From Calditrichales bacterium MX18-03 (lineage in GTDB: Bacteria; Bacillota; Clostridia; Lutisporales; Lutisporaceae): a stretch of 64,000 nt of DNA. Below, piece by piece: positions 26,422 through 36,437 of the stretch. The notes below the pieces were generated by a model that saw only the letters and a list, made by a program, of their open reading frames with translations, had not been told where the DNA came from and ran no database searches. Both the position numbers and the translations under genes were made by a program. Location of the stretch: positions 124,001 through 188,000 of the forward strand of contig JAJGRE010000003.1 in NCBI GenBank assembly GCA_021083345.1, read 5' to 3'. The first letter of the stretch is position 1; the number at the start of each line of letters is the position of its first letter.

Positions 26422-27672
26422 ATGAACTATTACCGATATGACCACCGTATCCTATTTTCCGAAGCAGTGTATGAGGATCTGCAGCACGTAACAGAGTCGG
26501 AGGCATCCCTATCGGAAGAAAGGTTTTTTTGGCTTCACAGCCGTGACCCCAAGGCATCACGGCGCAGCTTCTGTCTGTCCGATGCCTCTCTTGCCGGCAT
26601 TCCCGACGAGGGATTGGCGCTGCTCCGTAAGATGGATGGGCCCTATCTTTTTCCCCAATGGATCATGGAACGGATAGAACAAAAAAAGGTAACGGCGGTC
26701 AATACCGCTTATCCAGACTGGCTGGATGCCCTGGACTTCCATGTGCCCGCGCGCTGCCGGATCCATGTCGTTGGCTTGGGAGATGTAGGCGGCATCATGC
26801 TGACGGGACTTCGGCTCCTGGGTGACGCTTCGGTGTCCGCAATCGGCATCTACGATATCGATCAAAACAAGGTGCTCCGTTGGTGCTATGAAGCCAACCA
26901 GATCCTTTCTCCGGTGGAATTGCCGGCAGAAAGCCGCTATCCGGAGGTTGTGGCCATAGACGATTCCAGCCTCTTTGACTGTGACCTCTTTGTTTTCTGT
27001 GTCACGGCCGGGGTTCCGGCGCTGGACGACCAGACTCGGGATGTGCGGTTGGCCCAGTTCGAAAGCAACGCACGAATCATCGGCGGCTATGCCAGGAAAG
27101 CGCGTGAAAGACGCTTCAAAGGCATCTTTGCCGTGGTTTCCGATCCTGTGGATCTTCTCTGCAAGGCTGCCTTCGCCGCTGCCAATACCGACGAAAATGG
27201 TCAGTGGGATATGCAGGGCCTTGCTGCAGAGCAGATCCGCGGCTACGGTCTCGGCGTCATGCACGCCCGTGCCGCCTTCTTTGCCGGCCAATCTCCGGAT
27301 ACGCGGCAGTACCTCCATGAAGGCCGTGCGTTTGGTCCCCATGGTGAGGGTCTGGTGATCGCAGACAGTGTCTCGAATTATAATGAAGCTGCCTCGCTGC
27401 TGCTGACGGAAAAGACCAAACATGCCAATATGGAGGTCCGCGCAGCCGGCTTCAAGCCGTACATCGCACCTGCCATTTCCTCAGCTTGCCTGTCACTTCT
27501 GGCTACCATACGCGGCCAGTGGCATTACAGTGCCACTTACATGGGCGGCGTCTTTATGGGGGCCAGAAACAGGCTGCTGCCGGCAGGTGTGGAACTGGAG
27601 CGGCTGGATATCCCGCCTGCGCTGTTTTCGAGACTGGAAAATACATACGAAAGTCTGGCGAAAATGATATGA
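26422..27672 (+). CDS. Lactate/malate-dehydrogenase-fold oxidoreductase
   Basis: 416 residues, longer than LDH because of a roughly 105-residue N-terminal extension. The NAD loop VVGLGDVGGIML (G118-G123) is followed by YDIDQNK, whose acidic residue favours NAD over NADP. VTAGVPALDDQTRDVRL, ending in an ESNARI helix, corresponds to the LDH active-site loop, and VVSDPVDLL to the NPVD strand. GPHGEG places the catalytic His at 307. These features suggest an active 2-hydroxyacid-type dehydrogenase of unknown substrate. AAGGAGG precedes ATG 26422, 11 bases after the large gene; its 3' end overlaps the next gene by ATGA. Confidence 0.8.
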   Translation: MNYYRYDHRILFSEAVYEDLQHVTESEASLSEERFFWLHSRDPKASRRSFCLSDASLAGIPDEGLALLRKMDGPYLFPQWIMERIEQKKVTAVNTAYPDWLDALDFHVPARCRIHVVGLGDVGGIMLTGLRLLGDASVSAIGIYDIDQNKVLRWCYEANQILSPVELPAESRYPEVVAIDDSSLFDCDLFVFCVTAGVPALDDQTRDVRLAQFESNARIIGGYARKARERRFKGIFAVVSDPVDLLCKAAFAAANTDENGQWDMQGLAAEQIRGYGLGVMHARAAFFAGQSPDTRQYLHEGRAFGPHGEGLVIADSVSNYNEAASLLLTEKTKHANMEVRAAGFKPYIAPAISSACLSLLATIRGQWHYSATYMGGVFMGARNRLLPAGVELERLDIPPALFSRLENTYESLAKMI

Positions 27673-28718
27673 GCGCACTCCATGTTTTTGTACCGCCCGA
27701 TGCTTCCTCTTTACTCCGCAGGATGGTTGAAAAGACAGTTGGCCAAACCCCCTTCCTTCGGATTCAAAATGACATTGCACTCCCGGATCTTCGGGATAAA
27801 AAGCTGTTGATAGCGGTAGAGATAAGCAAAGCAGGCTTTAGTATGCCGGCTGCCCAGCTCATTACCAGGCTTTACGATACCGGAGCTGACTCTCTTTCAG
27901 GGGCTTCCGCTGTTTTGCTGCTTCACAGCCCCAATGAATTCTATACCAAGAGTATGGCTTCCAACCTTGTTTTCCTGTTGAACCAACTAGGCTGCCGCTT
28001 TCCCGGCCATCCGGTCATAGATGCTACCGGCAGCCTGATGAACTTCTCCACCTGGCAGAAAACCATGGATATGTCCTTGGAGGAGATATGCCTTGAAAAC
28101 TGTTCGGCTCTTGGGAGGCGTTTCCTGAATGAATATCCGAATCAGATAAAAAAGCCCCGCATTCTTGCACTGCATTCCAGTTCATCCAGAACTTCAAACA
28201 CGCTGATGCTCTGGAATATGGTCAAGAAAGGGCTGGAAGGCTGTGAAATCCAGGAGTTCCATGTTGAAAACGGAAAGGTCCTGGATTGTATCGGATGCAG
28301 TTTCAGGACCTGCATCCATTTCAGCAAGCAGCACAGCTGCTTTTATGGCGGCGTCATGGTTGAAGAAATCATGCCGGCTATCGAAAATTCCGATGCGGTC
28401 GTCTGGATCTGTCCCAACTACAATGATGCGGTCTCTGCCAACCTGACAGCAGTCATGAATCGGCTGACTGCTCTTTACAGGCGGATACCCTTTTACGCCA
28501 AATCCATGTATGCCGTCATCGTATCCGGAAATTCCGGAAGTGATACATTGGCAAAGCAGCTGATCGGAGCACTGTGTGTCAATAAGGGCTTTTCACTGCC
28601 GCCTCGTTTCTGCATAACGGCAACGGCCAACGATCCGGGTGCCATTATGCATATTCCTGGCGTCGAGGCTTCCGCATCGGATTTTGCCCGGCTTCTACTA
28701 ACTGAAACAAGAAAATAG
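27669..28718 (+). CDS. NAD(P)H-dependent FMN reductase/iron-sulfur flavoprotein-like protein
   Basis: 349 residues from ATG 27669, whose ATGA overlap with the upstream stop points to coupled translation. The C-terminal 200 residues form a flavodoxin-like domain. The flavin phosphate loop is HSSSSRTSNT, and CIGCSFRTC (C207, C210, C215) plus a further Cys near 224 resemble the cluster or metal motif of iron-sulfur flavoproteins, though the spacing is unusual. The N-terminal ~150 residues match no family I know. Expected role: electron transfer from a nicotinamide cofactor to a product of the operon. Confidence 0.75.
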   Translation: MSALHVFVPPDASSLLRRMVEKTVGQTPFLRIQNDIALPDLRDKKLLIAVEISKAGFSMPAAQLITRLYDTGADSLSGASAVLLLHSPNEFYTKSMASNLVFLLNQLGCRFPGHPVIDATGSLMNFSTWQKTMDMSLEEICLENCSALGRRFLNEYPNQIKKPRILALHSSSSRTSNTLMLWNMVKKGLEGCEIQEFHVENGKVLDCIGCSFRTCIHFSKQHSCFYGGVMVEEIMPAIENSDAVVWICPNYNDAVSANLTAVMNRLTALYRRIPFYAKSMYAVIVSGNSGSDTLAKQLIGALCVNKGFSLPPRFCITATANDPGAIMHIPGVEASASDFARLLLTETRK

Positions 28719-29115
28719 CAATTAAAAAATTAATGGAAGCATAAAATTTTTTTCTAAACGATGCAGGATTTTTTGCATTTTTATAGAAATGTATAAATAT
28801 AGAATATTTAACTTTGAAATTTCACTAATATTTATATTTATGCATAGATTGTTGGGTTTTATACGTTATTTCATCGAAGTTTTATGCATTGCATTTACTT
28901 TTAGGTATTGATATTTTCCGCTAAATCTGTTATATCTTATATTGTGAAGCAAATATTTCAATGTGCTACACTGTTAATTGTTTAACATAATTATATCAAT
29001 ATTCTGATTATTCTGCCCCAAGGATTTCCTAATGTGATGTATTATTAAACTTTTATTGGGAATACTGTGAATTAGTGTTTTCTTGTATCCGATGCTTGCT
29101 TCAGGTTTTAAGCAA
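28719..29115. other. AT-rich intergenic stretch without a recognisable gene
   Basis: Nearly 400 bases with stops in all frames, much richer in A and T than the flanks. I see no strong hairpin with a T run and no riboswitch core. Several A/T tracts could form curved DNA upstream of the gdhA promoter. Confidence 0.7.
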
Positions 29116-29143
29116 TTGTCAGATGTTGTCAGTTGCTTATAAT
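29116..29143 (+). promoter_or_regulatory. SigmaA promoter of gdhA
   Basis: TTGTCA (29116-29121), 16-base spacer, TATAAT (29138-29143), about 27 bases before the start codon, followed by TTGGGAGGAG as ribosome site. Confidence 0.75.
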
Positions 29144-29145
29144 AA

Positions 29146-30516
<1,371 letters not shown>

Positions 30517-30592
30517 TGTAAAGGGACACCCCCTGCTCGAGTAGGGAGTATTGTTTTACGTTAAGGAATGTCCCTTAATGAAAAGTTGACTC

Positions 30593-30625
30593 AAAAGTCC
30601 TACGCATGTGCGTAGGACTTTTTTA
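30593..30625. terminator. Bidirectional terminator between gdhA and yjbQ
   Basis: AAAAGTCCTACGCA pairs with TGCGTAGGACTTTT in a long stem, with T runs on both strands. An additional weaker stem pairs AAGGGACA and TGTCCCTT between 30520 and 30575. Confidence 0.9.
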
Positions 30626-31039
30626 TTCCCCTATGATCTTGACCAGCACCCGTTTCCGCCTCATTCCATCAAACTCCCCGTAAAACACCTGCTCCCAGGT
30701 TCCCAGGTCCAGCTTTCCCTCTGTTATGGCTACCACGACCTCCCGTCCCATAATAGTCCGCTTCAGATGGGCATCGGCATTGTCTTCAAAGCCGTTGTGC
30801 CGGTACTGGGAATGAGGCTTTTCCGGTGCAAGCTTCTCAAGCCAGGCCTCGAAATCCGAATGCAGGCCGGATTCGTCATCATTGATGAAAACACTGGCAG
30901 TAATATGCATGGCATTGCAAAGCAGCAAGCCCTCCTTGATGCCGCTTTCAGCTATGCAATCATGCAATGCAGGCGTGATATTGATCAGTTCGCGCCTTTT
31001 CCTGGTCTGAAACCACAGCTCCTTCCGAAAGCTTTTCAT
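30623..31039 (-). CDS. yjbQ: YjbQ family protein (UPF0047, secondary thiamine-phosphate synthase)
   Basis: 138 residues, full length. Family blocks are visible: [37 protein letters not shown] and [16 protein letters not shown]. The two histidine clusters form the likely active site. Overexpression of E. coli YjbQ bypasses loss of thiE, hence the name, but the native role is unsettled. It stands alone and faces away from the bioY operon. Confidence 0.92.
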   Translation of the reverse strand: MKSFRKELWFQTRKRRELINITPALHDCIAESGIKEGLLLCNAMHITASVFINDDESGLHSDFEAWLEKLAPEKPHSQYRHNGFEDNADAHLKRTIMGREVVVAITEGKLDLGTWEQVFYGEFDGMRRKRVLVKIIGE

Positions 31040-31135
31040 ATGATCACCTCTTCATTCAGCTATAATAACAATTTATCAGTCTTTTCCGCTATTGGCAAGT
31101 CTCCTTGCGACGTAGCGCAACCGTCATGAAATCTT

Positions 31136-31169
31136 ATTGTCAACTCATTCGACCGTTTTGGTTGACAAT
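31136..31169. promoter_or_regulatory. BirA-type biotin operator
   Basis: ATTGTCAAC and GTTGACAAT are perfect 9-bp arms separated by 16 bases, the architecture of BirA operators (TTGTNAAC-N14-16-GTTNACAA). The right arm includes the -35 box of the bioY promoter. Bound BirA-biotinyl-AMP would block polymerase. Confidence 0.8.
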
Positions 31170-31190
31170 ACATCCGTACACCGCTATACT
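31162..31190 (+). promoter_or_regulatory. SigmaA promoter of bioYB
   Basis: TTGACA (31162-31167), 17-base spacer, TATACT (31185-31190), near consensus and overlapping the operator. Confidence 0.85.
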
Positions 31191-31243
31191 GTTATTGTAA
31201 TCCATTTATTCCAGTCTGCAATTTTGAAAGCGAGGAAATGTAA

Positions 31244-31798
31244 ATGAAAAAGACAAGTATCCGGGACATCACACTGGTTGCACTATTCACCGCCCTAATG
31301 GTCATTGGTGCCTTCATCCGCATCCCGCTACCCTGGGTGCCTTTGACCTTCCAGCCTTTCTTCTGTGCCTTTGCAGGCATCTTACTGGGGGCTCGTCTGG
31401 GAATGCTTTCACAAGTGACTTATATCGTGCTGGGTCTCATAGGTATCCCTGTATTTACACAGGGTGGGGGTCTTGCCTACATATTCAAGCCTACATTCGG
31501 CTTTCTGATCGGGTTTGCTGCGGCTGCCTATGTGATCGGGAAAGTGTCTGAGAGCCTTGGAACCATTAATTTTAAAAATACTCTCATATCGGTTATGTCC
31601 GGTTTGGTGGTTATCTTTGCCATCGGACTGCCTTACCTGTATGTCATTCTTCATTTTTACATGAAAATGCCGAATGTACCGCTTGTATCCGCAACCATAA
31701 TTCCCATCATCATCAAGGATGCTGTTCTGTTTGTCGTTGTAGCCGCCGTTTCCGTCAAGGTTGCGCCATTAGTCAGAAAAGCAGCCCGCTCCAATTAG
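31244..31798 (+). CDS. bioY: Biotin transporter BioY (ECF S component)
   Basis: 184 residues with about six membrane segments. The BioY pattern is present: DITLVALFTALMVIGAF, the proline-rich PWVPLTFQPFF loop, then GLIGIPVFTQGGG and FGFLIGFAAAAY. It captures biotin at the membrane. No EcfA/EcfT genes adjoin it, so it probably shares a group-II ECF energy module encoded elsewhere, or works alone. Cotranscribed with bioB seven bases downstream and under the BirA-like operator. Confidence 0.95.
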   Translation: MKKTSIRDITLVALFTALMVIGAFIRIPLPWVPLTFQPFFCAFAGILLGARLGMLSQVTYIVLGLIGIPVFTQGGGLAYIFKPTFGFLIGFAAAAYVIGKVSESLGTINFKNTLISVMSGLVVIFAIGLPYLYVILHFYMKMPNVPLVSATIIPIIIKDAVLFVVVAAVSVKVAPLVRKAARSN

Positions 31799-31805
31799 AA
31801 CGGGC

Positions 31806-32780
31806 ATGGGAAACGCAATGAAAAACGTACTTTCTCATATCGAAGCAATTGTGATGGGCGGCGGTGCCATAGGGTTTGAAGAAGCCCTCACCCTGGTGAA
31901 GCATGAGGATCTTTCAGGCTTGCTAGCTGCTGCAAACAGGATCCGAAAGCACTTCTGCGGTAATCACGCTGACCTGTGTACCATTATGAATGCCAAATCC
32001 GGCAGATGTACTGAGAACTGCAGGTATTGCGCACAATCGGGACATTACAGTACAGGTATTGAAGTTTATGATTTGGCAGGCTTTTCGGATGTGCTGACGC
32101 TTGCAAAGGAAAATGAGCAGTCGGGTGTACACCGTTTTTCCCTTGTAACAAGCGGCACGTCTTTATCGGACGAGGAGTTCCGGCAGATGGTTGCTATTTA
32201 TAAAAGGTTGGATGAAGAAACCGGTTTAGCGCTCTGCGCTTCTCTGGGCAGCATTTCCACCGATCGGGCGGTGCAGCTCCTTGAAGCCGGCGTTACCACG
32301 TATCATCATAATGTGGAAACCAGCCGGAGCTTTTTTCCCGCAATATGCACTACACATACCTATGACAGTAGAATTGCCACCATTAAAGCTGTTCAGGCAG
32401 CTGGATTGGCAGTATGCTCGGGGGGTATCATCGGGATGGGAGAATCCATGGAGCAGCGCATCGAAATGGCTTTTGAACTTAAGGCTCTGGGCATCCGCAG
32501 CATCCCCATCAATATCCTGAACCCAATAAAAGGAACACCACTGGAAAACGCCGAAAAGCTTGACCCGAAGGAAATACTGCGGACGATTGCCATATTCCGC
32601 TTTATTCACCCTAGCGGCAGCATCCGTTATGCAGGCGGCCGGAATGCCCTTGGACATTACCAGTTCCAAGGCCTTCAAGGCGGAGTCAATGCCTTACTGA
32701 CGGGTAACTACCTTACAACCACCGGAAATGATATCAGAGGTGATTTGATCCTCTTGACAGAGGCGGGATACACGGTCTGA
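31806..32780 (+). CDS. bioB: Biotin synthase
   Basis: 324 residues. The radical-SAM motif Cys-x3-Cys-x2-Cys is CTENCRYC, within NAKSGRCTENCRYCAQS. YHHNVETSRSFF, GGIIGMGE and NILNPIKGTPL follow, and a C-terminal AGGRNALGH helix matches BioB. It inserts sulfur into dethiobiotin using SAM and Fe-S clusters. Without bioF, bioA or bioD nearby, the cell may import precursors or encode those genes elsewhere. An alternative ATG at 31818 fits the family's usual N-terminus equally well; neither has a strong ribosome site. Confidence 0.95.
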   Translation: MGNAMKNVLSHIEAIVMGGGAIGFEEALTLVKHEDLSGLLAAANRIRKHFCGNHADLCTIMNAKSGRCTENCRYCAQSGHYSTGIEVYDLAGFSDVLTLAKENEQSGVHRFSLVTSGTSLSDEEFRQMVAIYKRLDEETGLALCASLGSISTDRAVQLLEAGVTTYHHNVETSRSFFPAICTTHTYDSRIATIKAVQAAGLAVCSGGIIGMGESMEQRIEMAFELKALGIRSIPINILNPIKGTPLENAEKLDPKEILRTIAIFRFIHPSGSIRYAGGRNALGHYQFQGLQGGVNALLTGNYLTTTGNDIRGDLILLTEAGYTV

Positions 32781-32789
32781 TACCTCATA

Positions 32790-33128
32790 TCAGCGCAAAA
32801 TCAGAATATCGCCCTCTTGAATCCCTTTTTCCCTGATGCAGCCTTCCGGCAGCTCAACAGTGATATAGGCATTTTTTATGAAACCCAGCATGCGCCAGGG
32901 TTTTATTTTTTCTTTTATACCGATCACCCGGTGATTGATGTCCAAAAACACAACATCGATGGCGAAACACATGAACCAGGTGTGAATACTGCTGCAGTGC
33001 AGCAAAATCAATCCTTCACTGGGGTTGATGGATTTTCTGAACATCAGCCCCCTCAAGCGCTGGAAAAAGGTGTCTGCAATTTCAACATGATAGACGACTT
33101 CCTGGTTTTTTGTTTCATTGTAGAGCAT
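32790..33128 (-). CDS. DUF192 family protein
   Basis: 112 residues. The N-terminal FFQRLRGLMFRKSI, IHTWFMCFAIDVVFLD and C-terminal VELPEGCIREKGIQEGD are the family's signature blocks. Many DUF192 proteins have a signal peptide; this one does not. The role is unknown. It is 12 bases after tadC and, by gene order, the last gene of the Tad operon, an association seen in other clostridial and actinobacterial genomes. GGAGGG precedes the ATG. Confidence 0.85.
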   Translation of the reverse strand: MLYNETKNQEVVYHVEIADTFFQRLRGLMFRKSINPSEGLILLHCSSIHTWFMCFAIDVVFLDINHRVIGIKEKIKPWRMLGFIKNAYITVELPEGCIREKGIQEGDILILR

Positions 33129-33140
33129 TCTTCATCCCTC

Positions 33141-34052
33141 CTAACCGAACATTTCCAGCATTCTTATCAGTACCGGACCCAGCAGCACGATGAATATCGT
33201 CGGCAGTATAAAAAAAACCATCGGAAATAACATTTTGATCGGTGCTTTCATTGCAGCCTCCTGTGCCCGATGCCGTCTTTTCTGCCGGGTGAGGGAAGAT
33301 TGTATCCGCAGGACATTTCCCACACTGACACCCAACTGGTCAGCCTGAAGGATTGCCCCGATAAAAGTGATCAGATTTGGCACCGGAACCCTTTCGATCA
33401 GCGATTTGAATGCATCACGCTTTGACACGCCCACTCTCATTTCTCTCAGGACACCCGTGAACTCCTGCACCAGGACGCCTGACATTTTCTCCACCAGCTT
33501 TGCCATCGCACCGTCGAAGCTAAGCCCGGCCTCTATGGATACAGCCAGCAGATCAATGACGTCCGGCAGGCTTTTTTCTATTTCCTTTTGCCTTTGCAGG
33601 ATCTTTTGCTTTAAGTACAGCTTGGGAAAAATATAGATGATACCTGCCAGTATACTGATAACGACCAGGACCTTGAGCAGGGGAGGTCTGAAAACGGCCC
33701 ATACATAGAGTACGCCCACGGTAGCTGCAGTTATCAGTCCCAGCTGCGCGAATATCAGACCGCTTGCACTGATATTCATCGGGCTCCCTGCTTCCTTTAG
33801 GCGCCTTTCCATTTGCTCAAAGTAATTCTTAGGTGTTATCCGATTGACAAACCCGTTTGTATTCCTGATCAGAGGTTTGATGATACGGTCTGTCAGTGTC
33901 CCTTCGATGAGCCCGCTGTTCTTGTCCTGAGGTGCTGCAAAGGATTTCAGCCTCTTTTGTATCTCCAGCTTTTCTTTAAAAAGCGTATGAAGCAGCAGCA
34001 GCATGATGCAAAGTACAGTCGCAAAGGTGCTTATGAAAATGGCAAACAGCAT
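33141..34052 (-). CDS. tadC: Tad pilus inner-membrane platform protein TadC
   Basis: 303 residues of type II secretion F family. Membrane segments occur at the N-terminus, around residues 95-140 and at the C-terminus. The F-domain signature is DVIDLLAVSIEAGLSFDGA near the centre, then GVLREMRVGVSKRDAF and QADQLGVSVGNVLRIQS. With TadB it forms the platform moved by TadA to assemble Flp fibres. It follows tadB by 4 bases. Confidence 0.92.
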   Translation of the reverse strand: MLFAIFISTFATVLCIMLLLLHTLFKEKLEIQKRLKSFAAPQDKNSGLIEGTLTDRIIKPLIRNTNGFVNRITPKNYFEQMERRLKEAGSPMNISASGLIFAQLGLITAATVGVLYVWAVFRPPLLKVLVVISILAGIIYIFPKLYLKQKILQRQKEIEKSLPDVIDLLAVSIEAGLSFDGAMAKLVEKMSGVLVQEFTGVLREMRVGVSKRDAFKSLIERVPVPNLITFIGAILQADQLGVSVGNVLRIQSSLTRQKRRHRAQEAAMKAPIKMLFPMVFFILPTIFIVLLGPVLIRMLEMFG

Positions 34053-34056
34053 TGGT

Positions 34057-35022
34057 CTACACCTCGATTCCTATGATTCTTTTTATAAAGAAGATCCCTA
34101 CTGCCTGCATGAGTATTGCCATGACAAGCATTCCCCACCCGAGGGGATGCTGAAAAAGCTGTCGTATATACTCCGGATTCAATAAGTAAATGATAAAGCC
34201 CAACGCAAGGGGCATAAGAGAAATAATCAGACCCGATATGCGGCCTTGTGCTGTCAGGATGCGGATCTCGCCCTTTATTTTGATCCTGGACCGGATGGTC
34301 TCGGAAATGTTGTCGAGGATTTCCGACAGGTTTCCGCCTATCTGGCGCTGAATCAGCACCGCCAGCATGATCAGCTCCAGATCCTCGCTTTGGACTCTTT
34401 TGCTTAGCGCCTCCAGTGCCTTGTCGGTATTGACGCCCAGATTGATTTCCTTCATCATTTGCCTGAATTCCGATGATATGGGCGGCGGCAGCTCCTTGGA
34501 TGCCGAATCCAGTGCTTGTAGAAAGCTGTAACCGGCTTTCAGCGTGTTGGAAATAAGCGTAATGGTATCAGGCAGCTGCTGGTCTATTTTCTGGATAATG
34601 CTTCTTTTCCTCGTAGAGACATAGATACCCGGTATAAAGGTTGATAGCACGGCCAACAGCAAAGCCGCAGCCGGATTCCTGCTGACTGGATAGATGATAC
34701 CAAAAATCAGTAGAAATAAAAGTCCCTTTATGGTGATATACTCCTCCGGCTTCAACGGCAAATGGGCTTGAACCAGGCTGATTTCAACCCGTTCCCTGTA
34801 ACGTGATCCGATACGGCTTCTGCCGATGGTCTTCCCTACCACGCTTAAGCCTTCCCGCCAGTGAAGCGTTTTTTCGCGTTCCACCTTTTCCCTGTTTTTT
34901 TCCGGATTCAGATAATGCTGCATCCTGTTCATAATCGTCTTTTTATTTGAAAAAGCGGCATAGAGAATATAAAGCACGATCATGCAATCCAAAAATACGA
35001 AGATAAAAATCAGTTCCAGCAT
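34057..35022 (-). CDS. tadB: Tad pilus inner-membrane platform protein TadB
   Basis: 321 residues. An N-terminal membrane segment (IFIFVFLDCMIVLYI) and two central and two C-terminal ones frame the F domain: QLPDTITLISNTLKAGYSF, REINLGVNTDKAL-like and RQIGGNLSEILDNISETIR. It pairs with TadC as the platform. It lies in the run tadA-tadB-tadC with short gaps. Confidence 0.92.
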   Translation of the reverse strand: MLELIFIFVFLDCMIVLYILYAAFSNKKTIMNRMQHYLNPEKNREKVEREKTLHWREGLSVVGKTIGRSRIGSRYRERVEISLVQAHLPLKPEEYITIKGLLFLLIFGIIYPVSRNPAAALLLAVLSTFIPGIYVSTRKRSIIQKIDQQLPDTITLISNTLKAGYSFLQALDSASKELPPPISSEFRQMMKEINLGVNTDKALEALSKRVQSEDLELIMLAVLIQRQIGGNLSEILDNISETIRSRIKIKGEIRILTAQGRISGLIISLMPLALGFIIYLLNPEYIRQLFQHPLGWGMLVMAILMQAVGIFFIKRIIGIEV

Positions 35023-35078
35023 GCTATCACCTCCAAATTATGATTTCCCATAGCTTTCTTCTGGATAGCCCTTGACGG

Positions 35079-36428
35079 TCAATGCATGCTGAACAGGTTC
35101 GGCGGCAACGGAACTCTGGCGTTCAGCAACTTTTCCATGAATTTCGGCCGTATGCCGGTGGGGCCGTAGCTGCCTGTGATCCTTCCCTTTTCATCGAAAC
35201 CCTTTTGATTGAACAGGAATAAGTCCTGCAGGATGATGGTGTCCTGCTCCATCCCTTGCACTTCCGTGATATGCGTGACTTTCCTGCTTCCATCCTTCAA
35301 TCTGGACTGCTGCACAATGACATCCACAGCGGACGATATCTGCTCCCGGATGGCACGCACCGGTAAATCCATACCGGCCATCAGCACCATGGTTTCCAGC
35401 CTTGCCAGCATATCCCTGGGTGAATTGGCGTGACCCGTGGTCAGAGAACCGTCATGTCCCGTATTCATCGCCTGCAGCATGTCCAGCGCTTCACCGCCTC
35501 TCACTTCCCCAATGACGATTCGGTCAGGCCTCATTCTCAAGGAGTTCTTGACCAGATCACGGATATGGATGGCGCCTTTTCCTTCAATATTGGGCGGTCT
35601 GCTTTCCAGCCTTACCACATGCTCCTGACGGAGCTGCAACTCTGCGGCGTCTTCTATTGTAACAATTCTCTCATCGTTGGGTATAAAGGACGACAAAACA
35701 TTCAGCGTCGTTGTTTTACCGCTTCCGGTACCGCCGGATACGACGATGTTCAGCCTGGCCTTGATGCACGCCTCCAGAAATACGGCCATATCTGCCGTCA
35801 GGGTACCGAACTCTATCAGCTTTCCAACATCCAGCGGCTTCTTGGAGAATTTCCGGATGGTTATGCTTGGACCATCCAGTGCTAAAGGCGGTATGATGGC
35901 ATTGACACGGGAACCGTCCGGCAGCCGCGCATCCACCATGGGAGAGCCTTCATCAATCCTTCTGCCGAGTGGTGACACGATCTTCTCAATGATGCGCATG
36001 ACATGCTGGTTATCCTCAAATACCGCATCCGTCATCACCAGCTTGCCTTTCTTTTCAATATAGACCTGCTTGGGGCCGTTTACCATGACTTCCGAGACTT
36101 CTTCATCGATCAGAAAGCGGCTGATAGGTCCGAAGCCGATGGATTCATCAATGATATACCGCACCATGTTATGCTTATCGGTTCGTGACAGATAGATGTC
36201 CCGCTCTTTCAGGGTCTCTTCCACAATATCCGCAATCTGTGCATTGATCCGCTGTTCATCTTTCTCATCCTGCTGGAAGCCGGCATCCACCTTTTCGATG
36301 ATTTTCTTGTGAATGATGCTCTTTATCTCGCTATGGGGATCTTCCTTCCTGCTTTCCTTGGAAACGCTTTTACCGTCCGCCTGCATTTCACCCTTTTCCT
36401 GCTCCATTCTTTTCAAAAGACTCATCAT
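35079..36428 (-). CDS. tadA: Tad pilus assembly ATPase TadA (CpaF)
   Basis: 449 residues. The N-terminal domain (about 1-200) precedes a secretion-ATPase core: Walker A SGGTGSGKTTT near residue 233, the Asp box VTIEDAAELQL, Walker B RIVIGEVRGGEA and GHDGSLTTGHANS with the His box. It energises Flp assembly from the cytoplasmic side. The FSRFLIDEEVSEVMVNGP-like region is typical CpaF. It overlaps no neighbour and is 9 bases after tadZ. Confidence 0.95.
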   Translation of the reverse strand: MMSLLKRMEQEKGEMQADGKSVSKESRKEDPHSEIKSIIHKKIIEKVDAGFQQDEKDEQRINAQIADIVEETLKERDIYLSRTDKHNMVRYIIDESIGFGPISRFLIDEEVSEVMVNGPKQVYIEKKGKLVMTDAVFEDNQHVMRIIEKIVSPLGRRIDEGSPMVDARLPDGSRVNAIIPPLALDGPSITIRKFSKKPLDVGKLIEFGTLTADMAVFLEACIKARLNIVVSGGTGSGKTTTLNVLSSFIPNDERIVTIEDAAELQLRQEHVVRLESRPPNIEGKGAIHIRDLVKNSLRMRPDRIVIGEVRGGEALDMLQAMNTGHDGSLTTGHANSPRDMLARLETMVLMAGMDLPVRAIREQISSAVDVIVQQSRLKDGSRKVTHITEVQGMEQDTIILQDLFLFNQKGFDEKGRITGSYGPTGIRPKFMEKLLNARVPLPPNLFSMH

Positions 36429-36437
36429 ATCACATCC

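Noticed and set aside
26557-27423. 288-codon antisense frame within the dehydrogenase gene
   Set aside because: Long but opposite a gene with clear motifs; no ribosome site and no family features.
27486-27668. Extension of the flavoprotein frame upstream
   Set aside because: It overlaps the end of the dehydrogenase in another frame; ATGA coupling at 27669 explains the start.
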